Positions 42,801 to 51,545 of a stretch of DNA of 64,000 bases are shown here, one piece after another. The notes beneath the pieces are model-generated. The model saw nothing but the letters and a program-made list of their open reading frames with translations, ran no database searches and was not told the DNA's origin. Every line of letters begins with the position of its first letter. Position 1 is the first letter of the stretch. Origin of the DNA: Pseudomonas tolaasii NCPPB 2192 (GTDB taxonomy: Bacteria > Pseudomonadota > Gammaproteobacteria > Pseudomonadales > Pseudomonadaceae); NCBI RefSeq assembly GCF_002813445.1, contig NZ_PHHD01000001.1, forward strand, positions 5,332,001-5,396,000. Direction: 5' to 3'. The position numbers were made by a program, and so were the translations under genes.

Positions 42801-43442
42801 ATGGCCTTCCTTGCCCGCACCCACCCTCGCCTGTCCGCCGCTGCCGTTCTGGGCCTTGGCATAGGCATCCTGGCACCGGCAGACACACTTGTAAGCAAAA
42901 TCCTCATTGGCTGGAACGCCGGGGTCTGGACTTACTTGCTGTTGATGCTGTGGCTGGTCAGCCGCTCCCGCGCCGACGACGTCAAGCGCATCGCGGAAAT
43001 CGAAGATGAAAATGCCGGCATGGTGCTGTTCATGGTGTGCATCGCCGCGATCGCAAGCCTTGCGACCATCACCCTCAACCTGGTGGGCGCCAAGGACCTG
43101 GACAACACCGAGCGCCTGCTGCACTACGGCTTTACCGGGCTAACGGTGGTTGGCTCATGGTTGCTGATCGGGGTGATTTTCAGCGTGCATTACGCGCGGC
43201 TGTTTTATACCTGGGACGGTGACGAGCCGGCGCTGCGCTTTGCCGACGATTTACGAACCCCCAATTACTGGGATTTCCTGTATTTCTCGTTCACCATTGG
43301 CGTAGCAGTGCAGACGGCAGATGTGGGAGTTGCCTCGCGCGGTATGCGCAAAGTGGTGTTGGGGCAATCGTTGATTGGTTTTCTGTTCAATACCGCCATT
43401 CTGGGATTTTCGATCAATATCGCCGCAGGCCTGTTTAGCTGA
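42801..43442 (+). CDS. DUF1345 membrane protein
   Basis: 213 residues with about five membrane helices. The DUF1345 signature appears as RFADDLRTPNYWDFLYFSFTIGVAVQTADVGVASRGMRKVVLGQSLIGFLFNTAILGFSINIAAGL in pieces (YWDFLYFSFTIG, QTADVGV). Function is unknown; the family is common in proteobacteria. A perfect inverted repeat directly precedes the ATG, and no ribosome-binding site is seen, so translation may be structurally controlled. A strong bidirectional terminator follows 24 bases after the stop. Confidence 0.85.
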   Translation: MAFLARTHPRLSAAAVLGLGIGILAPADTLVSKILIGWNAGVWTYLLLMLWLVSRSRADDVKRIAEIEDENAGMVLFMVCIAAIASLATITLNLVGAKDLDNTERLLHYGFTGLTVVGSWLLIGVIFSVHYARLFYTWDGDEPALRFADDLRTPNYWDFLYFSFTIGVAVQTADVGVASRGMRKVVLGQSLIGFLFNTAILGFSINIAAGLFS

Positions 43443-43466
43443 GCCTGCCACCCCTGCCACGCAGAA

Positions 43467-43498
43467 AAAAGGCCCTGATCTTTCGACCAGGGCCTTTT
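43467..43498. terminator. Bidirectional terminator between DUF1345 and autotransporter genes
   Basis: AAAAGGCCCTG (43467-43477) and CAGGGCCTTTT (43488-43498), an 11-bp perfect stem with A-run on the left and T-run on the right, so it works for both converging genes. Confidence 0.9.
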
Positions 43499-43515
43499 GG
43501 CAACGACAGGTTCAG

Positions 43516-45774
43516 TTAGAACGAGTAACGAACGCCAAGGTTGGCCCCGAAGACTTGATCGATTTTGTTGCTGTTGCTGGTTTCCAGGTCGGCGTGCATT
43601 TGCAGGTTCTGGGAAAATTTCACCGCTACACCCGCACCAAACTTGCTGCGTGAACCCGACAGATCATTTTTGAACGTCTGATTGTTCACCAGCACCTTAT
43701 TGTTGTTGGCAAACTCATGGACCATGGCCGCACGCAGGTATGGCTGAACAATGGTGCCGCTGTCGAGCTGGATATCACGCCCCACGGTCGCCCCCGCCTC
43801 ACCCGTGATAGAGCGTGTGCGCTCACCATCGACTTGCAGGCCATTTTTCAGGCTGTAATTGCCGCCCTGAACGACAATCGACGAGCCTCGCACATAAGGT
43901 TCAACAAACCAGCCATCATCGAGCTTGATATTGCGGCCGAACTCTGCCGACAGGCTCCCGCCCAGGTTGTTGTAATTACCCTTGCTGGAAGTGCTGTCAC
44001 TGAGTGTGGCCTTGGCCTCGTTCTGGAAGCGGTTGACCTTGGCAACCGTGTCAAAGTAGAAGCCGCTTTCCTGATCCATCCAGGTGGCATACAGGCCCGC
44101 GAAGTAGCTTTTGACGGTGCCCGAGGAACCCCGTGCCAGGTTGAGGTCAGAAGTACTGTGACCGGCCATCACACCGACCAGCCATTGGCTGTCTGCCAGC
44201 GGCATATCGGCACCAATGGAGAAGCCGCGCTGGTTCTGCGTGTAGGCGCTGCCCGAGCTTTCCGACACGTTGTACTTGTTGCCGAAACCGCGGATCCACA
44301 GGCCTGCCTGGCCCGGTTCGAAACGCAGTTCCCCCATGCGGGCGCGAAGCGAAGCCTCTTCGCCGAGCATCACGGTGGGCGCAGTATTGAACACTGCCTG
44401 CGCGACACGTGTGCTGCGGCTGGCGACGCGTTTCTGCGTATCCAGGAACACATCGTTGCCTTCTTTTTTTACGTCGTAAGCATAAGCACCCAAGTCGACC
44501 GGGCCGCCGTCAAGGGAAAACGTCGCATTGCCCCCCCCTGTGTGCAGCAGCTGGGTCTTGACCGATTCAACGCCGCTGGCCGCCACTGCCAGGACGAGTT
44601 TGCCCGTGGCTTCGCCGGTCACATTGATGAAGTCAGTCTGGCCGGTCGCGAAGTCCGTCCCCATGACAAATTTGCCGTCGCCGGAAAGCGTCGTCAGGTT
44701 CAGTCGGTAGAATGCATCGGCAGCCCCCATGGTGACGGTACCGCCCCCCATGTTCAGCGCACCGACCTGGCTGTCGCCGGTCATGGTCCAGTTGGCGGTA
44801 TTGCCGACGCTGAGGCTGGAAACGTTCTGCAACTGGCCGGTCAGCTCGGCCTTGTTTTGCAGGTTCAAATGAGCGGTGCTGGTGCCGTCGACAGCGACAT
44901 TGCCGAACAGGCGACTGTCGTCCACGTTCATGGTCGCTGTCGCGCCGCCGGAGACGCTCAGCACATTGCCGTTGCCGCCCTTCAAGGTCGAACCGTTGTT
45001 AACATCGATGGACACCGCGGGGACACGGCCTGGCGTGCCTCGCACCGAAATGGCCGAGCCGACCCGCCCCTCAACGCTGGACTGGTCCAGAACCAGTTTG
45101 CCATTCGTGGTATCGGCACGGCCGCGGGTGAGCGAGACACCATTTCCGTTACCGATGATGGTGCTTTGACTGGCTGTCGCGGTGGCACCTGACAGGGAGA
45201 GCCCTTCCGAACCGGTTCCCGTGCCTTGCACCACAGTGTTTTGCTTAAAGTGCAATTCACTGCCGCTGGTAGCCTCCGCGCCGGCGAGAGCGCCGCTGAT
45301 CGTGCTGTTGGTCACCGTCGCCGTTGAGCCATTGGCAGTACCGGAGATACCAAACGCCTGCAGGCCTACGCCACGGCTGTTGGTGATGGTGCTGTCATTG
45401 ATAAAAGCCTGGCTGTTTTCCAGGCGCACGGCGCCGAGCAGCTGGCTGTTGGAAGTCACCCGTGCAGCGTTGATATTGACCCTGGAGCCGCCACCTGCAC
45501 GAATACTGTTAGCCACGCTGCCAGCGTTCATGTTCAACGTGGAAGCCGCCAACTCGATATCCGTTGCTGTTGCGCCGTTCATGTTAAGCGTGGACTGGCC
45601 AGACAGCTGCCAATCGGTCGAAGGAACAGTGGCATCAATGGTTTGTTGAGCACCATTGCCCAGCTGAACCGCTTGCGCTTGCCCTTGCACCGCAGCGAAC
45701 AAACACAATGTAAGGGTGGGGACTTTCATCATCTTGCTCAACGGCTTGAGCTCAAACGTATTCAGTGCCGACAT
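43516..45774 (-). CDS. Autotransporter with pertactin-like passenger
   Basis: 752 residues. The signal peptide ends near VQGQAQA|VQLG. Residues about 38-470 form a repetitive beta-helix passenger rich in N, T, G and S (TLNMNGATATDIELAASTLNM, SATATASQSTIIG-type strands). Residues about 480-752 are the autotransporter beta-barrel (LWIRGFGNKYNV, GFSIGADMPL, GAGVAVKFSQNLQMHADL) ending in the required aromatic residue (GVRYSF). It is a type V secreted surface protein; pertactin-like passengers act in adhesion. The ATG at 45774 is chosen over an in-frame TTG two codons earlier. Start of an A/T-richer accessory block. The receptor and role are unknown. Confidence 0.85.
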   Translation of the reverse strand: MSALNTFELKPLSKMMKVPTLTLCLFAAVQGQAQAVQLGNGAQQTIDATVPSTDWQLSGQSTLNMNGATATDIELAASTLNMNAGSVANSIRAGGGSRVNINAARVTSNSQLLGAVRLENSQAFINDSTITNSRGVGLQAFGISGTANGSTATVTNSTISGALAGAEATSGSELHFKQNTVVQGTGTGSEGLSLSGATATASQSTIIGNGNGVSLTRGRADTTNGKLVLDQSSVEGRVGSAISVRGTPGRVPAVSIDVNNGSTLKGGNGNVLSVSGGATATMNVDDSRLFGNVAVDGTSTAHLNLQNKAELTGQLQNVSSLSVGNTANWTMTGDSQVGALNMGGGTVTMGAADAFYRLNLTTLSGDGKFVMGTDFATGQTDFINVTGEATGKLVLAVAASGVESVKTQLLHTGGGNATFSLDGGPVDLGAYAYDVKKEGNDVFLDTQKRVASRSTRVAQAVFNTAPTVMLGEEASLRARMGELRFEPGQAGLWIRGFGNKYNVSESSGSAYTQNQRGFSIGADMPLADSQWLVGVMAGHSTSDLNLARGSSGTVKSYFAGLYATWMDQESGFYFDTVAKVNRFQNEAKATLSDSTSSKGNYNNLGGSLSAEFGRNIKLDDGWFVEPYVRGSSIVVQGGNYSLKNGLQVDGERTRSITGEAGATVGRDIQLDSGTIVQPYLRAAMVHEFANNNKVLVNNQTFKNDLSGSRSKFGAGVAVKFSQNLQMHADLETSNSNKIDQVFGANLGVRYSF

Positions 45775-45960
45775 GGTCAATCACTCTCTTGGTGAGGCTT
45801 ACAAAAAGCGGTTCGGCTCAGTCGCTACACAAGGAGCCTTACCTCTGCGGCGCATAGGGTAAGAATTAAGCCTCCCTTGTTATGTAGGAATAGTCTGCAG
45901 CTTAGATGTAAAAAATCTTCACGCCGGGTGATTTATTGAACGGGAACGATTGAGCGAAAC

Positions 45961-45990
45961 GCCCCCCCTTTCAAGTGCGAAAGAGGGGGC
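45961..45990 (-). terminator. Terminator candidate after the first Ig-like gene
   Basis: GCCCCCTCTTTC-GCACTT-GAAAGGGGGGGC on the minus strand, a 12-bp stem with one mismatch, 25 bases past the stop at 46015; followed by GTTTCG, so the T-run is weak. Confidence 0.5.
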
Positions 45991-46014
45991 TTGCCGCTGT
46001 GTTACCTGACGCCT

Positions 46015-48078
46015 CTAAGGCCCTACGATGGGTGACAAATCACAGGAATTCTGTGACAGCGTGGTACGCACGTTGAGGCCCGACACCGCAACCCCCAGCG
46101 TGTTGCCGGCCAAAGGAGCAGTGACAACCACTTCGGCCCGCCCAAGTCGTGCATTCACCAGGAAACTGAACGGCACCAGGAAGGTGTGACCGCTGGCGAT
46201 AATGGCGGGGGTAATGGGCACGCTGTAGGTTTGCGTATTGTCAAAAATCGGCGTTCCTGTACGAGGCCTGAAAATCCGCAACGCAAGGGTCAGTTGCTGG
46301 CCGAGCACCATCCTTGGATCTCCCTGTACGAAAATCCGCCCCTGGAACGTTTTGGGCGTCGTCACCGGGACGATCACAAGCGAATCACAGTTCCACTGAT
46401 TATTTGCACCGGTGCCCACAGCGCCGGTAAATTGCGGCGCGGGCAGGCTAGCTGTCACAGCGCCCAGTACCTGCACAGGGGTAGGTGGTGAGTCATTGCG
46501 GTTATCGTCAGCCGTTGGCGCTGCCGTCGATGCAACGAAATAATGAAAATTTTGAACGCCATTTCCACCGGCCTCTATATTGCTCCAGGCAACTGGAACG
46601 CGGATGGTTTGCCCCGACACTTCAGTCGTGATCGGATACGGCGGCGTGACGAGCGTGCCGTCGGGGCGTACCACGTGAATCCACATGCCTGGCGCGGGAG
46701 CATCACTGCCCGTCCACAAAACAATTTCTGCAAAGGCAGTGTTACCCGCCTGTGGAAACCTCAGCACATTGGGTTCAACCGGAGCAGCATCAGGTTGTCC
46801 AAACATATTCAGGGGCAGTAAACGGGTGTTCGGGCTGCCCGGCGTGCCGGGGTTGTCCGGCCCTGTCACACTCAAATTCACATCGATCGTCTTGGTGGGT
46901 GAAGGAAATTCCTCACCGTCCCGACGGATGCGGTATTGCAGGTCTGTCGGCTTCACCCCTTTTGTGGTGCCGTAATCAGCAAGGATCAGCGGGGTCAACA
47001 GGGCTGTATCCAACGTGAACGGCAGCTGGGGTACGCCAAACCACTGGGTCCAGGGCTGATTGCCCCATTTGAACTGAAACTCGTCCTTGGCCGGCAGGTG
47101 GTTCGTGTAAGCAAGGATCTGGCCGGTAACACCGGACACGTAGTCCTTGACGTTGATTAAACGGTCAGTACTGCCCCCCCTCGGCGCGGGAGCCTGGTCA
47201 ATCAGAATATCCTCCAGCACAGGCGGTGGCGTCAGCGCGACGGTGAAGGGCGCACTCGCGATTGACGGCAGACTGACGTGCCCCAAACGGTCTGTGATGG
47301 TATAGATAAGCTTGTACACACCACTGTTGGTTACTTCACCGGGAAGCAGTGTAAAGACGTTGCCGGTTTGCGTCATGGGCCGCGGTGGAATGAGCCCACC
47401 CACCTCCTCGGATGGCACCGCCGCGTCACCTGTAGTCCAGTAGAACTGAATCGTGTCGAGAGGATCCCACTGCCCACTTCGAAAAGCATAGGTGTTATCG
47501 GGAACACTAAAGGTTAAACCGCCAGCGCTCGCCAAAAAAGTGGCCGTAACAGGCGTACCTGCCGGCAACGTACCCGTGTAGATGGGTGCGGGCGGCCTGA
47601 CGCTGGAATTTACACTCTCATACGGGGCATATTGGTCAAATGTCACAGGCACGGGAGCCGATTGCTCGCCCACATCTGAAGGCCGGTCCACATCGCCCGG
47701 AATGGCCGGGTCCGCAAACTTATTAACAAATAACTGATGACAAATTTCGAATTCCCCATGGGGGAACCCGCCGCTGCCGGCAGGGGCCGGGATCGTGACG
47801 CGAAACAAGTCGCCAGGGTTCGCAATGGTAAATTGGGCGGGCCCTGCTATCTGGGTCCAGGCATTGGCAATCGGGCTGGTCTTGTCGCGCATATAAACTT
47901 CATACCAATCCCCGTTATCCGATTGATCGCCAGACGGGCAGTCAAGCTCTAAACTACTGGTCGCAGACGCTTTTGAAACAAGACCTATAGCCGGGTCGAC
48001 CACATTCTGAATTTGAACTGGCGCCAGGGTAGGAGGTATACCGATAATAAACACTTTGGTAGAAACTTTTCCGTTCAT
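46015..48078 (-). CDS. Large Ig-like beta-sandwich protein, function unknown
   Basis: 687 residues from MNGKVSTKVFIIGIPPTLAPVQ; GGAGAGC lies 6-10 bases before the ATG. No signal peptide or membrane helix is seen. The sequence is a chain of ~100-residue modules rich in P, T, V and with WW/W pairs, e.g. DEFQFKWGNQPWTQWFG, then KPTDLQYRIRRDGEEFPSP, and SGVYKLIYTITDRLGHVSLPSIASAPF. The strand patterns are Ig-like or cadherin-like. The same module signs appear in the next gene, so the two are likely paralogous partners. The gene has more A/T than the core genes and sits with an autotransporter; surface or inter-cell role is a guess. Confidence 0.55.
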   Translation of the reverse strand: MNGKVSTKVFIIGIPPTLAPVQIQNVVDPAIGLVSKASATSSLELDCPSGDQSDNGDWYEVYMRDKTSPIANAWTQIAGPAQFTIANPGDLFRVTIPAPAGSGGFPHGEFEICHQLFVNKFADPAIPGDVDRPSDVGEQSAPVPVTFDQYAPYESVNSSVRPPAPIYTGTLPAGTPVTATFLASAGGLTFSVPDNTYAFRSGQWDPLDTIQFYWTTGDAAVPSEEVGGLIPPRPMTQTGNVFTLLPGEVTNSGVYKLIYTITDRLGHVSLPSIASAPFTVALTPPPVLEDILIDQAPAPRGGSTDRLINVKDYVSGVTGQILAYTNHLPAKDEFQFKWGNQPWTQWFGVPQLPFTLDTALLTPLILADYGTTKGVKPTDLQYRIRRDGEEFPSPTKTIDVNLSVTGPDNPGTPGSPNTRLLPLNMFGQPDAAPVEPNVLRFPQAGNTAFAEIVLWTGSDAPAPGMWIHVVRPDGTLVTPPYPITTEVSGQTIRVPVAWSNIEAGGNGVQNFHYFVASTAAPTADDNRNDSPPTPVQVLGAVTASLPAPQFTGAVGTGANNQWNCDSLVIVPVTTPKTFQGRIFVQGDPRMVLGQQLTLALRIFRPRTGTPIFDNTQTYSVPITPAIIASGHTFLVPFSFLVNARLGRAEVVVTAPLAGNTLGVAVSGLNVRTTLSQNSCDLSPIVGP

Positions 48079-48239
48079 GTTCTGCTCTCCATCGTACCGA
48101 ATATAGTTGACTGCACCGAGCCGATGCATTCCACATGCATGCATGCGTTCGTCGTTGTTTAAAAGCCACTGCCTACAGCTGCCCAACTACCAACTTGCAG
48201 AATCCCTATGCGCTGTGACTCCCATCTCGCTTCATCCGC

Positions 48240-50192
48240 TTACTTGGGGCCTATTCCCAACGGGCCGCAATACTTCCCGGAACCAGCGAATTTTCGATCG
48301 ATTTGTACATAGGCTGCACTTGAAGTCCCCACCAGAGCGCCCTTTCGGCTAACACTGTATTTCGCCGACAACCCTGCAAAGTCACTGAGCGGTCTGATGA
48401 AGTTCTCATAATCCGTTATCAGGAACGTATGGGCCGTTTCCGAATTGCCCCATATGTGGCTGATTGTATGAGCAGTCGACGCAATCGGATTACGGTCCGG
48501 ATAGTTTAGAAACCCTTGAACGATGACGGTGACCACGTCGCCCGGAAGTACGTTTGTACCGGGTGTCACTACAATTTGAACTTCTACCCAGATGGGTGGC
48601 TGCGTACTGCACGCCAGATACTTATTGGGGTGCTGTAATGATTGCGGAAATGCAGGGCGTGGAAAGTTAATAGGAGGCACAATCGTGGCCGTCACACTCT
48701 GACTGGCCGATTGTTGCTGGTTGACAGCGTTATCAGTCACGTAATAGGCCGACAAACTCGCACCGGCGCCAAGTGCCTGTGTCACCGTTGCCCAGGGAAT
48801 GGAATTGTCAAAGTTTACGATCACGCCCCCCACGTCACCCGGCTTGACTTTATAGGTTGCTACTGGCGTCGCCTGACCTGCGAAGAACAGCGAGAGGCTG
48901 TCACCGAGTTTCGGATTCGCAGGCAAAACAACGGAAGCTGTGACGGGCAGGTTGACGTCGCGGATGTCCAGGCGGTTGGCGACTTGGGACACCGCACCAA
49001 ACAGATTTACCAGGTCCAGCAACACATTGAGGAGCGCCGGCGCCAGATTATGATCACGCCCGAAGACGGTGAAATCCATATTCAGCAATTTCAGTGGCGA
49101 CCGTTCACCGGGGCCCGCCAGGTCGGCGGCCCGCCGGATATAGTAGCGAAAAGTCACATTGTCTTTGCGTTGAAGGTCGGAGCCGTTGGCGATCAGTTCG
49201 GTCCATTTAAATTGGCCGGATAAAGGCAGCGATGTCACAGGCAGAGGCGCAAGTTTGACGCCGTTCAATTCAGGAATACAGATATCCCCGGCCATCGGGT
49301 TGCCATAGGGTTTTACGGTGAACGACACAATATTGCGCGCGTCCTCTCGCACCAGAAGTTTTTTGAACTCAAACGCGGGCACTTCAGGCGGGAGCAATCC
49401 CGTTACGGGCGGGGTGAGATTGAGCGCAACACGGCCCAACAAGGAAAATTGATTACCGATATTGCCGGCTTCATCCTTTAACTTGTAACACGCATAAATT
49501 TCTGGAAAGGCCGCAAACTTGCGAAACTCCGCCACGGGTACGTTTAGAATCATTGAGCCGGCAGTCACCGCAAATACCTGCGCGTGTACGGGCAGGCCGG
49601 TGGGCAGGGCATTACTGTTCATAAAGTAAAGCAGGACCTCATCATTAAGGGCACGACCTGAATAATCGCCTGGCACTTCAACAGCGAGCGTCGCGTTAGT
49701 GCTCAAGTCGAGTTCACTGATGGGATCGGTGTGAAACAGTGGTGCTTTAAGCGTCTGGTTTTCCCCTGGCGACCTGCGGTCAAAGATCACCTCCACGGGT
49801 GAAGAAGTCTCAAATACCAGGCTGTCTTCGAACAAGTTGCGTATACGGTATGAGACCAGCACCTTGTTATTATTTTGAAAGTACGCCTGGGGAATAGTCT
49901 GCTCAAGAGGAAAATCAGCGGCGGTAATCGGCCCGTCGAGGGGTTTCGCAGGAAGGTCAAACGGTACACTTCCTAGAACGTGCCATATCACCTCAAAATA
50001 ATCGGTTTCACCCAACTGAGGTAAAAATCCCCAAGGCGCATTTAACTTGACCTTCAGGTCTGCAAATAACAGCGCGGTTGGAATGACCCCACTCGGCAAT
50101 CGCCCTTCCACTTCAAGCGCAGGTAATGTCGGCAAGGCGTTTAAACCCGTAACCTTCGTGGTCGCTGTAGTGCCGCTTGAAGGGCTGCTCAT
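48240..50192 (-). CDS. Second Ig-like beta-sandwich protein, function unknown
   Basis: 650 residues from MSSPSSGTTATTKVTGLNALP; TGGAG lies 7-8 bases before the ATG at 50192. No signal peptide. Modules similar to the downstream gene product: DYFEVIWHVLGSVPFDLP then KVLVSYRIRNLFEDSLV, and RKDNVTFRYYIRRAADLAG; again a D.F..W strand followed ~50-70 residues later by a Y.IR strand. Residues near 365-385 (LAPALLNVLLDLVNLFGAVSQ) are hydrophobic and helical, unlike the rest. The pair is in one minus-strand unit with a 161-base gap. Such proteins occur in other pseudomonads as hypothetical Ig-like proteins; no role is assigned. Confidence 0.55.
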   Translation of the reverse strand: MSSPSSGTTATTKVTGLNALPTLPALEVEGRLPSGVIPTALLFADLKVKLNAPWGFLPQLGETDYFEVIWHVLGSVPFDLPAKPLDGPITAADFPLEQTIPQAYFQNNNKVLVSYRIRNLFEDSLVFETSSPVEVIFDRRSPGENQTLKAPLFHTDPISELDLSTNATLAVEVPGDYSGRALNDEVLLYFMNSNALPTGLPVHAQVFAVTAGSMILNVPVAEFRKFAAFPEIYACYKLKDEAGNIGNQFSLLGRVALNLTPPVTGLLPPEVPAFEFKKLLVREDARNIVSFTVKPYGNPMAGDICIPELNGVKLAPLPVTSLPLSGQFKWTELIANGSDLQRKDNVTFRYYIRRAADLAGPGERSPLKLLNMDFTVFGRDHNLAPALLNVLLDLVNLFGAVSQVANRLDIRDVNLPVTASVVLPANPKLGDSLSLFFAGQATPVATYKVKPGDVGGVIVNFDNSIPWATVTQALGAGASLSAYYVTDNAVNQQQSASQSVTATIVPPINFPRPAFPQSLQHPNKYLACSTQPPIWVEVQIVVTPGTNVLPGDVVTVIVQGFLNYPDRNPIASTAHTISHIWGNSETAHTFLITDYENFIRPLSDFAGLSAKYSVSRKGALVGTSSAAYVQIDRKFAGSGKYCGPLGIGPK

Positions 50193-50389
50193 GTATGTCT
50201 CCAGAATATCAACATCGCATCGGCTGGCGCGTTAGGCTGATCGGTTTAGCCTTGATTGAATACCCAATCACGGCCCTCGGATACTGTCAGAACTAACAGG
50301 TACGACCGCCATTCGTCGGGGTTTACGGGAAACTCCCTTGCTCCAGTCATCAGAAATACACTTGACGGGTTTGCCGCATTGAGGTTTCC

Positions 50390-50403
50390 TGAAACCGGTT
50401 TCA
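50390..50403. promoter_or_regulatory. PtxS operator upstream of ptxS
   Basis: TGAAACCGGTTTCA, a perfect palindrome and the exact site known for PtxS, 36 bases before the ptxS GTG. It gives self-repression. Confidence 0.9.
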
Positions 50404-50438
50404 ATGCTCACAACCTCCAATAAGAAAGGCCTGCTGCC

Positions 50439-51461
50439 GTGACCACTTTTTCTGCCGCCCAGCGCAGCCGCGTGACCATGCTTGATGTGGCCGAGCGCGC
50501 CGGCGTCTCCAAAGCCAGCGTGTCGCGCTTTATCGGCGATGACCGCGCCCTGCTCTCAGACGCCATTGCGCTGCGCATCGAGCAGGCCATCAACGAGCTC
50601 GGCTATCGTCCCAACCAGATGGCCCGCGGCCTGAAACGCGGGCGCACGCGTTTGATCGGCATGCTCGTTGCCGACATTCGCAACCCCTATTCCATTGCCG
50701 TGATGCACGGCGTCGAAACCGCCTGCCGTCAACACGGCTATAGCCTGGTGGTGTGCAACACCGACCGCGATGACGAGCAAGAGCGCCAGCATCTGGCTGC
50801 ACTGCGTTCGTACAACATCGAAGGGTTGATCGTGAACACCCTCGGCCATCACCTCGAGCAACTGCTGGAATTGCAGCGCGAAATGCCGCTCGTCCTGGTG
50901 GACCGTAAAATTGCCCCGCTGCACAGCGACCTGGTGGGTCTGGATAACCCCGCCGCCGTCCGCATCGCCGTGGACCACCTGCAGCAACAGGGCTACCGCG
51001 AGGTACTGATGGTGACCGAAGCCAATGACGGCACCAGCTCACGCCTGGAGCGCCAACAGAGCTTCAAGGCCGAGATGGCCCGCCGCGCCGGGATGACCGG
51101 CGTCGTGCTGGAACTCGACGCCACGCTGGAACACAACCTCAAAGTCTTTGTTGCCAAGGCGGGCCCCAAAGCGCTGTTCTGCGCCAACGGCATCACCGCA
51201 CTGGCCTGCACCCGCGCCCTGAAAAACCTGGGCTGCAACCTGTTTGACGACATCGGCCTGATCGCCCTCGACGACCTGGACTGGTACCCCTTGGTGGGCA
51301 ACGGCATTACCGCCCTCGCCCAACCCACCGAAGCCATTGGTGCCAGTGCGTTCGACTGCCTGCTCAAACGCTTGCGCGGTGACGATGCGCCGACGCGCAC
51401 CCTGGATTTCCTGCCGCAACTGATTGTTCGCGGCTCAACCTGTGGGCACCGACCTTCCTGA
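50439..51461 (+). CDS. ptxS: PtxS, LacI-family repressor of 2-ketogluconate genes
   Basis: 340 residues, GTG start at 50439 with GAAAGG upstream. The LacI helix-turn-helix is VTMLDVAERAGVSKASVSRFIG (residues 12-33) followed by the hinge helix YRPNQMARGLKRGRT. The periplasmic-binding-like effector domain follows (LIGMLVADIRNPYSIAVMHGVE, GLIALDDLDWYPLVGNGITALAQP). Established role: PtxS binds TGAAACCGGTTTCA and is released by 2-ketogluconate. Two exact copies of that site flank the gene: one before ptxS, one before kguE. This confirms identity and circuit. Confidence 0.94.
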   Translation: MTTFSAAQRSRVTMLDVAERAGVSKASVSRFIGDDRALLSDAIALRIEQAINELGYRPNQMARGLKRGRTRLIGMLVADIRNPYSIAVMHGVETACRQHGYSLVVCNTDRDDEQERQHLAALRSYNIEGLIVNTLGHHLEQLLELQREMPLVLVDRKIAPLHSDLVGLDNPAAVRIAVDHLQQQGYREVLMVTEANDGTSSRLERQQSFKAEMARRAGMTGVVLELDATLEHNLKVFVAKAGPKALFCANGITALACTRALKNLGCNLFDDIGLIALDDLDWYPLVGNGITALAQPTEAIGASAFDCLLKRLRGDDAPTRTLDFLPQLIVRGSTCGHRPS

Positions 51462-51469
51462 CTGTCCGC

Positions 51470-51494
51470 TATCGCAGGCAAGCCAGCGCCCACA
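51470..51494. repeat. Half REP element after ptxS
   Basis: ATCGCAGGCAAGCCAGCGCCCACA, a single diverged REP copy (GCGCCC instead of GCTCCC), between the ptxS stop and the kguE operator. Confidence 0.7.
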
Positions 51495-51518
51495 TTGATG
51501 ATTGTTTGCGTGAAAAAA

Positions 51519-51532
51519 TGAAACCGGTTTCA
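51519..51532. promoter_or_regulatory. PtxS operator upstream of kguE
   Basis: TGAAACCGGTTTCA, identical to the site before ptxS, ending 13 bases before the kguE ATG. It controls the kguEKTD operon. Confidence 0.9.
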
Positions 51533-51545
51533 GAGGTAAACAACA

